A stretch of DNA of 64,000 nt from Armillaria gallica (Eukaryota; Basidiomycota; Agaricomycetes; Agaricales; Physalacriaceae): the NCBI GenBank assembly GCA_037576215.1, contig JBANDB010000006.1:5518001-5582000 (forward strand). Direction: 5' to 3'. This document shows, in pieces, positions 35,150-46,046 of the stretch. Within the stretch, counting starts at the first letter, position 1, and each line of letters starts with the position of its first letter. A program made the translations under genes and the position numbers. The notes beneath the pieces were generated by a model that saw nothing but the letters and a program-made list of their open reading frames with translations, did no database searches and had not been told where the DNA came from.

Positions 35150-36274
35150 TCAAACGTTCAAGGGTTTACCGTTTTCCAGCGAAGCGCCGCCATCAAGGCT
35201 CAAGAACGCTCCGTTTGTATAATCCGACACTGCTAAGCAGACCGCCGCTCCCATCTCGGATCACTGCAACTTCGAATTGGTACTCAATCTCATTCAAATA
35301 CCGAGTATTACTCACGACCCATGCCTCCTAGCGGGTATCGGTGTCAAGCGGTCCCTTCGTCTTGAGCATCTCCAAGAACTTGCTACTCGTCATCTACGAC
35401 GCAGATTGAGCCAGGCTGCAGTGAGTTCACCCGAATCGGGATACCCCCGCCCAGTAAAACTCGACCCAAGGACAAGCGTGAGCTTGTCCAACGCTGCTTT
35501 AGTCATACTATAAGCCATCTAATCAAGGAGTCAATTCAAGCTTTAGACGTAAAGCAGGGCACGTACACACACTCCGGGCTTCCTGGGTTAAGTTATGCCG
35601 CAACGCTGCTAATGCTAATGGCGCTTGACGTGCCTTGGAAGCGAGAACCCGCTCCTTTGATGAGAAGAGGTTGGAACGTACGGATGACGAAAAATGGGGC
35701 GATGGTATTTAGTGCAAAAATATCAGCCCAGTTCTGCATGGTTTCGGGCTCAAATAGATCCGTCACTGCGAGTTCCTCTGCGAAGAAGTCTGGGTCGTGA
35801 AGGGATCCGGCGAATACAGCACTATGGAAACATTGGTACACGGTGAAGGAGAACCGGAGTGACAATAGACGAACTTGTTAACGAGGATACATCGAGCTGT
35901 CCATCGATATTCTCAATGTGCCTGGCGCCAGCCCTGACAGCTTCTTCATAGGTCACGTCCATCTGGAGTCTATGTATGTATAAGCAATGGATATGTAGGA
36001 GGAAGACAATCACTGACGGAATCATGGATCCAGGGACACCTGTGACTGATGCAGCAGCTTTCTCTAGCACATCCAACCTTCGGCCAGTGATGTATACTTT
36101 TGCTCCGTTTGCAACAAAGGTTTTAGTAATGTCGAATCCTCTGTCAACAGGTCAATCGTAAGTCGCGAACAAAATTGCGGACTCTGGGTAGACATACATT
36201 CCTATTCCTCTACCTGTAACAAGAGCTACTCGTCCAGACAGCGACATCACGATTGCCATGTTGAGATCTGCCAT
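35150..36274 (-). pseudogene. SDR2 pseudogene, full length but broken
   Basis: The exon-intron layout follows SDR2 from MADLNMAIVMSLSGRVALVTG to SDYTNGAFLSLDGG. Lesions: the cofactor loop reads TGRGIGM (SDR2 has TGGGTGI). Two extra bases at about 35892 (GATACATCGAG against GATATCGAG) shift frame before NNAG. A TAA replaces the Lys codon in 'AAKLND' (about 35595). A further frameshift sits at the RDVPIRV equivalent. It lies between the two P450 copies on the same strand. Confidence 0.88.
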
Positions 36275-37069
36275 TGTCGGGGAATGCTGAACAGTGTCCA
36301 TGCCGTCTCTTTTACAGTTGCTGCGCCTTGGTCCTTACTCAGCGATAGGTAGTGTGTTGCTAATTCGACATTCCCAGGGACCGTCCTCGTCCATCTTCTC
36401 CTATAAGATCGGACCGCAATCCAGCTTGTCGTGTGAAGAAAGGTCCCTTTACTGTGCCTATGCTTGCGAATATGGGCTCCGGTTATCTGCGAGAACCATT
36501 GAGGTGAGTAAGTCAAGGGTTGATTCTATTGCATCTCACCTTCATTGTCTTTTTTGATTAATCCATGCCAAGGTCATCGAGTCAAAGACACTGAGGTTAA
36601 TCATGAGGGTACTGAATGTCGCGTCTCTGTGTGCCGTATTCCGCCAGAGTCATGCCAGAGCATTGTCGTTTGTATCCACCGCGAGACTTAGCTTACGGTA
36701 CCAATCAATGGATGCTTCATTGTTGGTCGAGAGGGAAGAACTTGAATGGATGAGCGAGAAGGGAGTTTGGTGGTGGTAACGGCGCAAGGTGCAGCCGCAG
36801 CCCCGGCTGTGCGGCAAAAGATAGCAGGCATCGGAGTTTCAATCACGGTTAATGCAGCTACCACATTTTATCTTTCTTCCACTTCAAAGCAAAGGAGAGG
36901 CAGCTAATATTATGGCCATGATGAGAAAATGCCCTACACTTTTGTACGCTTCCTGTCGCCCTCGCAATCTCTTACTTGGAGCTGAAGACTGCAACGCCAG
37001 AGGTATTAATTAGGGGCGAGGCTATTTATCGGGTCTATGTGTACTAGAAACCTAGAATGACTTTGTCGT
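36275..37069. other. Intergenic between SDR2 pseudogene and P450
   Basis: No gene is seen. From about 36940 the sequence matches the 3' flank of P450 copy 1 (30610 onward), marking the duplication edge. Confidence 0.5.
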
Positions 37070-39352
37070 CTACTCCAAACTTGTAACCTTCAAAGGAACC
37101 CGAGAACCTAGATGTGCTTCACCCTTTACAACAGGCACAATTGCTTGCGCGCCAGGGAACTGCTGTATTCCCACGCCTTCAGGCAAGCTGAATTCAAAGT
37201 TCTGGATGAGGTTCGCTAGAACAGTTTGCATCTCCATGACCCTGAGGTTTACGTTCAGATATGAGTGGGGCTGGTCACGAAGGAGGAAACGCACGCAAAT
37301 CGCCACCTATATATGAGCGGAAGGATTAGGTTAGTGAACGGCTATTGAGAACGATGGCTTTCAGGTTGGTAATTACCCAATACATGAACGAGAACCATAA
37401 CCTAAACGTATACATGAAAGGGTTGATTCGATCAAATTGAATAATTGCTTACTGAACGTCATCCTAAGATCTTAAATTAGAAGTTATAAATTAAAAACAA
37501 CAGCTCGTACTTACAAATTCGCATAGATTCCCAATGATATAGGGATACTCTTGTCGAGGAAGCGGGCTGGATTCCATTCTTCTGCGTCGGCTCCCCAGAC
37601 GGACGGGAGGCTCGAAATCATAGAAATAAATTCACAGCGAAGCGGGATAGGACTCATAGGACAGACATACCGGTTATACAAGTACGCAGAACAGAAGAGG
37701 GTCTGTCCTTTGGGAATTGCCAGTGTTCTAGACCCCGTCAGAGGTAGAACGTCATCATGAGGAGCAGTACGTGTAAGCGTATGCACGATGGGATGAAAAC
37801 GAAGAACTTCCTACAACGAGAAGTTTATTAATCCACGAATGTGACGAAATAGGTTTGCATACTCACTTTGATCGCAGCGTTCATGAACGGCAGAGAGTCG
37901 TAGTCATCATGGTAGGAGTGCTTTACTTCTTCACGTATTATGGCTTGATGCTCCGGATGCGCGGCGAGTTCATACAGCAACCAGGACAGAGTCGAAGCTG
38001 TTGTCTCATGTCCGGCAAGTAAAAACGATCTGAGGGATAGACGACTATGATCAGATATATACCAGCTAGAAGAAGAGACGATTGACATGAACTGGAGCTC
38101 AATTTCATCGTCCTGTATTTGTCCCGTAAGACGCGCCCTCACTAAACTAAGAGCATGAAGAGCAGCGGATTCGAGTATATCTCTAGACTTACTTAGAATA
38201 TCAACAATGTCTTTATCCGTTTGTTCCTGCACCCTATGGGCTGCCAAGATTTCTCGAACAACCTTCCTGGCGACTTCCCCCACGCTGGCCAGCTGGCGAA
38301 TTTCTCTCGTCGGAAGCAACTTTGAAATCTTCAATACCGAATTTGGAAGCATTCGTATCAGGGCTACGACTATGAGCTCTACAGCTGACGGATTAGACTG
38401 CGAGGCCGTGCTGTACTCGGATGTCAGACGTCAAGATCGAGGGCAGCCCAATTCTGTTACGTACAATACATGCTTCATGGCCATCTCTAACTCGCTTTCT
38501 CGACCGTCCAGCGATCCGAAATCGTATCGAAAAGCACCTGTTGCATGTCAGACCAGCTGCGTAGAGAAACCGTTGATACCACTTTCTTAGACCGATTATA
38601 TCAAGAGAGACCTTGCTCATCCAATGGACGACATCAATTGGTTCGGTAGTAGTGCATCGTCTCATAGCGTTTACAACCTAGTAAATGATGACCATGACCT
38701 TCCACAGACGCTGATCGATGTGACCAAGATAGACTTACTTTATCGCTGCACCGCTGGAATATAACTTGAGTATTCCGCAGATTCGTAGAGGAGAACGCAG
38801 GATTGAGGATCTTGCGTTGACGGTGATGGTCTTCCTCTTGACAGACAGGTTCTAGCTAAGATAGCATCAACGCGAAAATTCACGCACTTTCGGCCACGAT
38901 AAGCCCTCCGAAGCCTCCAACGATGAGACCGAAGATAAAGTTTACGTCCGAAGTTTTGGGATAAGGGCGTGAGGGATGGAAAATATGTTCGAGGGCCTTG
39001 GGATCGGATACTACTAGGAGGTCTTGCTAGATGCCAATGGTTTCAACTGAGGTATGAAGCGAAGTTTGAGAATGGATCTTACACCAAAACAACCTCCGAT
39101 GCGGTAAATGGTGCCATATTCCTTGCGCCATTTCGTTTCGAGATCTCCAAATTCTTCTTGACTGCGAAGAACAAGCTCATGGCCTGGTCTTGGTCAATTT
39201 CAGGCTCCAAGCTAGATAACGTAGAACAGCTCACCTAGCCAGAAAGAAGCAGAAGGTGGACCGTCGATGTGTTTAACAGAAACTCGTTTAAACCACCAGC
39301 CAAGCAAAGCGACTGCGAAGATGAAAGCGAATGCTATGGAGAAGAGGGACAT
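37070..39352 (-). CDS. Cytochrome P450 monooxygenase, intact, 15 exons
   Basis: Exons (minus): 39352-39235, 39183-39083, 39026-38888, 38836-38739, 38677-38593, 38537-38465, 38410-38193, 38141-38087, 38029-37867, 37810-37671, 37610-37515, 37463-37453, 37401-37377, 37306-37295, 37241-37070. They total 1506 nt, 501 residues, with no stop and consistent phases. The N-terminus is a membrane anchor (MSLFSIAFAFIFAVALLGWW). The I-helix is LLAGHETTA (oxygen activation), the K-helix EVLR, the PERF-type motif WNPARFL, and the heme loop FSYGSRSCIGWRF with the ligand Cys. The heme loop is assembled from three micro-exons of 11, 25 and 12 nt. The likely role is hydroxylation of a terpene made by TS2, on the ER membrane with a CPR partner outside this window; substrate is inferred from context only. 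A damaged duplicate lies at 30.8-33.5 kb. Confidence 0.92.
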
Positions 39353-40214
39353 TGGTGAGTAACCACTTCAATCACAGGTGCTGAAGCGCAGTCCATTTTA
39401 TATAGAGGTCCGGTCAGCCGATAACATCACTTCTGTCAGGTCTGTACGAGGTTCATTTTTGTTCGGAGAACAATGTTGGCCACTTAGTCCTCAAACGAGG
39501 ACCGAATAAAAGGCAGCAAGTCCTGCGAGTCTTACGGAAGTCCACGCTCTGTACTCCGCGCGCTTGCACCATTGAGACACACGGAAATAGTTCGACGATG
39601 AACTGGCTCGTTTTCTACCCGAGGAACCTATCTAGGCTATCCTTGCCTTAAAGAGTGAATGCCCTGCAGTTAGCACCCGCAAGCAGTCATATGAGACCCC
39701 GCGTAGATCGACATGATCCTTGCATCGAGAGGTGCAGAAGCACGTTAGCGAACCGGTCCTGAACATTGTGCAAAAGAAGTGACGCCAGACTCTAGAAGGA
39801 GATCAGTGACCCGGGGTGATGTCTCTGACGCTCGGTATTTTGATCGGGGGATAACTAGCCTAATTTCACCATTCCAGTTGGTTCAAGCACGATTCCTCCC
39901 ACGCGCAAACTAAAGCCAGATTTTTCATAGTAAAGGGGGTGAGCTCCCGATGTATAGTAGAGTATCCAGCCTCTAGCCGTGTAGACGATCAAGGCGAGAA
40001 CGCTGAAACGAAGGGAAAGAACTGGAAAACCGTCATATTCAGGGCGATAGTACGACCTAGAAAAACCGGCATTACAGAGGCATCAGTGTATAGACAAGAG
40101 GAACGGAGGGCACCGAAGATGAGCTTGGAGACGAGAGTGTTGCTGACAATTCCTTCAGCGTCATCCCGGCCTTGAACCGGCAAGATTTTTTTACATTGTG
40201 TTACGTGTAGACAC
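39353..40214. other. Upstream flank of P450, part of the duplication
   Basis: Diverged copy of 33520-34329. No gene. Confidence 0.6.
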
Positions 40215-40490
40215 GTCAGGGACCACTAGTACCTGTAACTGACGCGGCTGCTTGTACTAGTACGTCTGGCCTTCGCCCGTTGATGCACACCTTGACTCTG
40301 TTTGTAGCGAAGACTTTAGCAATCATAAATCTGCCATCAGAAGTCAACTAGCAGTCACAAAGAGCACCGCAAGGCTTACAGCCTTGTTTCTCCACTTGTG
40401 ACAATGTCCACTTGTCGATATTGCGGCGCGAGCGCAGTAGACGGGCCATCGAAATTGGAGGAAACCACCACATTCCCTCCGAATAGCCGT
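40215..40490 (-). pseudogene. SDR2 5'-exon relic (upstream of intact P450)
   Basis: This is the equivalent of 34330-34590: CCTGTAACTGACGCGGCTGC, AGTACGTCTGGCCTTCGCCC and TGTAGCGAAGACTTTAGCAA match SDR2 exon 2, followed by degraded exon 1 text. The same fragment at the same relative position in both P450 blocks shows that SDR2 was already truncated, or was truncated by the duplication boundary. Confidence 0.65.
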
Positions 40491-41175
40491 CAGGTCAGCA
40501 TCTTGGCAAAAATTCTCGTGCTCTTTCTTGTGGAATGCCCCTTTTGTGGGAAGTGCGCGCCAATAGTGATGCAGTGCCGAGATACCTCGGGGATGTTTAT
40601 TTGAGTAACTTCAACATCTCCATCGCATCCCACCTTTAAGATCGCAATGAAGCCAAAATGCGTAGGAAGAGTCTGGCGTTGGACTACTTAGGCGGGGTTA
40701 CACACGTCTAAAGTAATATGAGTATGGGACACATAGAAGAGGTATTTATAGGAACATACCGGATTATTCGCCTTTAATCCTCTCTCATGATCTCATTACC
40801 TGCTGAACTCCGAATTCCCAAGATTATCGTCTTTGCCTGCGTTCTATTGTAGGCTTGCAGTGCAGTTGGGCGTCTGCTTGTCTGATGAGTTCCCAAAAAC
40901 AAACGCCCAACAAAGTTTCGAGGCTGGATAGGAAGAAAAAAGTGTTAATAAAGACGGCTTGTTAGGATAGTTTCAAACCCCGACACCATACGCGTCCATC
41001 ATCTGATGTTGGTAAGTATGAAAGTAAGGAAAGTAACGGTCAAGAAACCAGTACAAACCTGTAAATTACCCTTAAATGCAACCCTGAAAGCTGGGGCCTG
41101 CCGCTTAACGATTAAGCTATAATGCCATGAATCAGACAAAGAAACGAAGAAAAAAAAGAATATCTCAAAAAGGAA
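40491..41175. other. Intergenic, nothing recognised
   Basis: No gene or clear repeat. Confidence 0.4.
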
Positions 41176-41249
41176 TGAGTCGACCCAGGTTCGAACTGAG
41201 GACCTTCTGTGTGTTAGACAGATGCGATAACCAGCTACGCCATCGACCC
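41176..41249 (-). tRNA. tRNA-Val (anticodon AAC)
   Basis: The 74-nt cloverleaf on the minus strand has acceptor GGGTCGA / TCGACTC with discriminator A, and D-arm GCG...CGC with AGCTGGTTA. The anticodon stem is TCTGT / ACAGA with loop CTAACAC (AAC). The T-arm is CTCAG-TTCGAAC-CTGGG. All stems pair, with two G-T wobbles. No intron. The body is almost identical to the tRNA-Val at 50972. Confidence 0.92.
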
Positions 41250-41479
41250 CGCAAAAAATTTTCCAAATAAATATAAATATCGTTAATAACGCCCGTGCCC
41301 GAAAAAAACTCATGTATTTCCCTCTGGAAATTGAAATCGTCACCTGCGATACTCTAACTTCGTCAAGGTTCGACGTTCAAGGATAGCATGTAATAGTTCA
41401 GCGTAGATGTCTTGTGTGTTCCATGCCCGGTAGCACATATCCTGATTCCTCGGACGTCCGACGATTCACTGCTGGGACT

Positions 41480-41840
41480 GGTTCCTTTTCAGGACGGAAA
41501 AAGGTAATCTGAAAATGTTGTGACTTTTCGTTACCTTTGTATGCCGCAAAAACGGGATAAGGAAAAGTCAATGAAAAACTTGTCCTTTTTAGCACTCCTT
41601 TCGCGTGCCAAAAATAGCTGCTTTTCTACGAATGAAAAGCGGTTTCCTTTGTTCTGACCACGGGAAACATGTTTCACATTCCGTTTTTCGAACTCTTTTC
41701 CTTACCTTAAAAGAGTACGTAAATGATCCCGCCTTTCAACTTGTTTTTCTGAACTCGTTTCTACCTTTAGAAGATCGACTGAAATGTCACGACATTTTAA
41801 GGTCTCGTTTTCCCGATCGGAAAATCTATCGGCCCCAGCA
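41480..41840. repeat. Imperfect long inverted repeat, possible MITE
   Basis: Left arm GAAAATGTTGTGACTTTTC (about 41512) faces right arm TGAAATGTCACGACATTTTA (about 41780). The pairing extends outward to GGACGGAAAAAGG versus TTTTCCCGATCGG, giving arms of about 45 nt with mismatches. The roughly 250-nt centre has a frame of 79 codons without recognisable content. No clear target duplication is visible. Confidence 0.45.
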
Positions 41841-41849
41841 GTGATTGGA

Positions 41850-42396
41850 TGTCCGAGATCATCCTGTTACTTATCTGTACATTCCTGTTACAGTACTGAT
41901 CATCGGGATTGTTTACTTCAGAGAGGATGTCCAAGAGAACTTGGCACAAAACATGCATCCTCGCTATCACTGTTCTAAGTATTTCGATCAATTCGAACAC
42001 AATGTAGAAAATTTGGGCCGCAGAAAATCCAAAAGAAATCGGAATAACCGAGAAAATTTTATTCCCGTGCTCAGATTTTTTCACTGTGACGTGTGACGTT
42101 CGAATTAGGCCCTTCGAATTGAGCGAATTGAGCGAAATAGCACAGTACTCCGCCTAAATAGCTTGGACCGATGCTACAATGCACGAGTAAACCTGATACC
42201 GAAGACACGCAGTTATCCAGAGTCGTATGTACGCCATTAACAATAGTTCTACATAGGATTAACGACCTGTAGACTGTACGAATATACATGATAGGTGTAT
42301 GATAGGTATTAGGAACGTAACAAATAGCTGATAGCAAGTCCTTCCGAATTAACGGCTTTAATCCCAGTGTATCGGCAGGCAAGAGCGGCTATCCGA
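41850..42396. other. Intergenic, nothing recognised
   Basis: AT-rich 3' flank of the mannosidase gene; no gene seen. Confidence 0.4.
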
Positions 42397-44681
42397 CTAC
42401 CACTTTTTGAACGGATGTGCCTCGGTATTGAAGATATCTGAAGACAGTATCAGTCAGGCGCATCCTCGAGGAGGGAAGGAAATACTAACAGTCATCGATG
42501 CTCATTTTCGCAGGATCGTCAAACGTCAGATACCTTCAACGAGATAATCAGTCTCCGGGTGTCGAAAGCAAACGAAAAGGTGCCTACAAATACTTCAACA
42601 CTTCCGCAAACCAGAAACTCTCCATGTTGTCGACTTTATCAGACGACTCGTCGTCGACATTAGAGATACCATCGTACGCAATATCCGTTCGCAGATATTT
42701 CCGGAAGCTGTCGACTGCCTTGGCCGCGCGATCGAGATACTTGGAATCGCCTGTTATCCTCCAGGCATAGAAGTTAGATTCGAGGACTTCTGGCCGGAGG
42801 ATATAAGAGGATGTTTTGACGTAGAACCCGTGCGCATTGTAGAACGACCGTTGATCCGATGAGAGGAATCTGTCGCTTTGTCCGGGGGTGATGTAAGCGA
42901 ACGTTTCAGGCCCTATCCCCGTACTGCCGGTGGAACGCATCATGATGAGTGCAGCGCGGCGCGCGTGCCATAGAAAATACGCACGTTGTACTGGCGTACG
43001 TATTCCAACATCCATCCAATAGTTCCAAGGCGGTATCCACAATAGTCTGATTCTGAAGGATAGTTCCACCTCGAACGTAATCTCAGTACACAATATAATG
43101 GTGGAGCATAAGGCAATAAATTCACCGTACAACCAGTTGCCGGCATGAAAACAAGCCAAATGCGAGCCGACGTCAGAAAATTTGTTGAATGAGGCATCGT
43201 AATCACGAGTGTAGAGATGATTGCCTACAGTGGAGCGCTAGTACTGTGAGATTAACAATATGCTTCGTCCAGCGACAAGCAGAACCCACCGATAAGAGAT
43301 AGCGTATAGAAGAATCGACAGCCGTTGCCCAAGTATTGATATAAAGATGGTCTCCGAGGCCCGCGAGCTGAGTATACTTGAGCAGGTATTCAAAGTAGCT
43401 GTCAGAGCCGCCGCCCCATGTCTCGTATTGCTATTTAGTATCTTGCAAAATAGAGATCGTGGACGTAATTACAACGTATCCCCCCACAAATTTCCCTGAG
43501 GATGGATTGATGTTTTGCGCGGCGAGACCTAAATACTGTCAGATGATGCCTGAATAAATTTGAAAGCAAAGAACTACCGGGGAAGGGAGCTTCCTGAGAG
43601 CGGAACAGCGTCAGAAGTCACGTTTCATTGAACAAGAAGCAAGCTCACCAGACCAGCGATGTGGCGCATAGCTTTGTCGGCCAGCCTGTGGTATGTGTCG
43701 TTGCCTGTATATTGGCTCAACGTCGCCCACTCCATGAGTAACTTAGATCATGCTGTGCAATCAACACACACAAAGGTACATTCTCAGCATATACGCACCG
43801 TCCCAGCTTCAGCAATATTCGTCTGCATAATCGAAGATCAGTGGGAACTCAAGGAAACAAAATAAAATCACTCGCTGCTCGGATATCAGGCTTGTTTGAA
43901 GAGAAATCAATCTTGCCGAAAGGTAGCACATTGTCCTACGATGACCTGAATGAATATACCTATTCGCAGGAAAATGTGGACTAATCACCCCGACCCAGGA
44001 ATAAGCCATCTTATCGGCCAGATCGACAGCCTTCTCGAGAAGAACTTTATCCTTGCGTCCGCGGAGCTCATACACGCTAAGAAGGCTCCCCATATACCGG
44101 ATTGTCGTCTCGAAGGTACTGCAGGGATTTTCGATAAGACGACTCAGAAACGAAGATCAATTGAACCGTACCTGACATGATCCAAAGTCTTTGATGAGCG
44201 AAAATCGACGGTACCAGCGTAATCAACAGCTTCATTGAGGAGGTTCTGTCGGCCGACTCAGCGAGGGTCAAGCGCGAGACAGGGTAAGCGCATACATCCA
44301 AGTCCATAACGTACTGTATAAGTGATTAAGAAGCCGGAGGCGAGCAACATTTAGATACAAGCACGTACCATGGTGCTCATGGCATCGATGATGGAGGCAC
44401 CCCAACCGTTCCGACCGTCAGAGTACGACCGTGTCCTAGGAGTGAGATTATCGTGGCCCCATGCGTATTCCCTACGATATGGTCAATGAGAACATAGAAT
44501 AGATAAAAGGAAATCACTTGTAAGCGGCATAGCTCGTCTGAAAAACGCCCTTGACCAAGTCGCGATACTTTGAAGCCAAGGCGGAATCAGGAAACTTTAG
44601 TCCTGCTTTCTGCACCGCCGAAACCTGCACCGGCGCAACTGAGAGTAACGAGAGAATAGAAAGAACGACCGTGCAACGCAT
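42397..44681 (-). CDS. GH47 class I alpha-1,2-mannosidase, secretory
   Basis: Sixteen exons join in frame on the minus strand. A signal peptide ([22 protein letters not shown]) is followed by the GH47 series: [49 protein letters not shown] with its catalytic-region Glu, [63 protein letters not shown], and a C-terminal NTEAHP carrying the Ca2+-binding Thr. Key acidic residues are present. The enzyme trims alpha-1,2-linked mannose from N-glycans in the secretory pathway or outside the cell. Some exons are tiny (about 18, 24 and 16 nt). One intron (43875-43823) begins with GC (GCGAGT). The start is the first ATG of the signal peptide. No nearby gene shares the pathway. Confidence 0.92.
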
Positions 44682-46046
44682 CGTTGGAAATAGAGAATGA
44701 GAAGAATGGAGGGCTGTCTCTTGCAAGAGCGGGCGAGACTGATGAACGCGCACAGCGCGTCGTACAGCGGAGGAGGAGTGACGGTGGTGGTAAAGGTAAA
44801 GAAGGAAGGTGGCTGTACAGTGAACGCGTCGACGATCCTCCGCGGGGGCAGATCGATGACGATGATCACCCATGGATGTAAACCGATGACGACGTCGTCA
44901 GGAATCGTCAGTAGTCTGGGGTGCCCAATCACCTCTAATAACTAAGCTTGCTCATGCCCTAGAGAAGATAGACAAGGGAGCAAGTAGACCTGAATCGAGG
45001 GACGGTCTAAGTAGCAAGGCATAAGTCGACGACTCTTTCGTATTCACGCGCGAAATCTCCCGAAGGAGACTTGCAAGACGCGTAGATGGGGTGGGGATTG
45101 ATGAGGGGGCATTTCAGCATCTCGGGAAGCTCCCGGCAATGTTTGTCCGGAAATTAGCGTCTTTGAGACGCGAAATTTTTATCAGGACGTAGCATGATTT
45201 ATTTGAGGGTCCAGAGGCCGAATCCTTTTCCAAGCTTAGCATATCGCGAAATCGCTTTGTGCACTGAACCTACAAAAGGTATGCATGAAAATGGAAGAAG
45301 AAACAATTATTGATAGATTTGACCCACTCACCTCTCGGAGGATCCGGTCCGGGATTATGTTTAGCATATTTTGGACATATTTTCCATCGTTATGCCCGGG
45401 GAACCACCGAAGGAAATGCTGTTACGCCCATGTGCATGGGCGCTAGTGTAGGGCTCTGTGCCGGACAAACATTAGCAGGGCCTCTTAGAACCCGTTAGCA
45501 CTGTTCAATTTGCCTACGCAGCAGTCTCCGTCCGCGTCATATTCCGTCCTGCAAGTTAACGTTCGACGGTCCAGGGACCACGATCATTGACACAACAAGA
45601 ACGTGCGCAGAAGAGTCGTCGTGGACCATCAAAGTTTGGACAAGGAAGGGAGGCCGGAATCGGAGTTCGAATTGCACTTGACTTGGAACCGCTTCGTGAT
45701 CGATCTTGAAATAACACTATTTGCGCTGCGTGTGTTTCATTTCATCCTGCTACTAATCGCGTCAATCGACTGATTCCACGCGATTGGAACACCACCTCGA
45801 GGCCCACAAGCTGTATTCACCCCCGTCCCCAACAGCATAATAACAGCATCCTAAGAATACCCCTCTCAAATACAGAGATGCTGTAGACGGGGCTTCCAAT
45901 CCTGTATACGTAGGTATGCGGAAAGCCAAATGTAGCACTGTAGGGTGGTACATCATTCTATATTCTGACGCACGCTGAAAACGCATGTCTGCCCTTCAGT
46001 GTATATTTACCTGACGCGTACCGTCTCAACCCCTTGCCTCTCTCCA
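44682..46046. other. Divergent promoter region with two dispersed-repeat copies
   Basis: Two copies of the TTTGTCC/TTAGCATATTTTGG unit occur at about 45143 (TTTGTCCGGAAATTAGCG) and 45341 (GGTCCGGGATTATGTTTAGC). A partial TTAGCATAT lies at 45236. No gene is seen; overlapping frames on both strands at 44684-44945 are shadows of the mannosidase leader. Confidence 0.5.
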
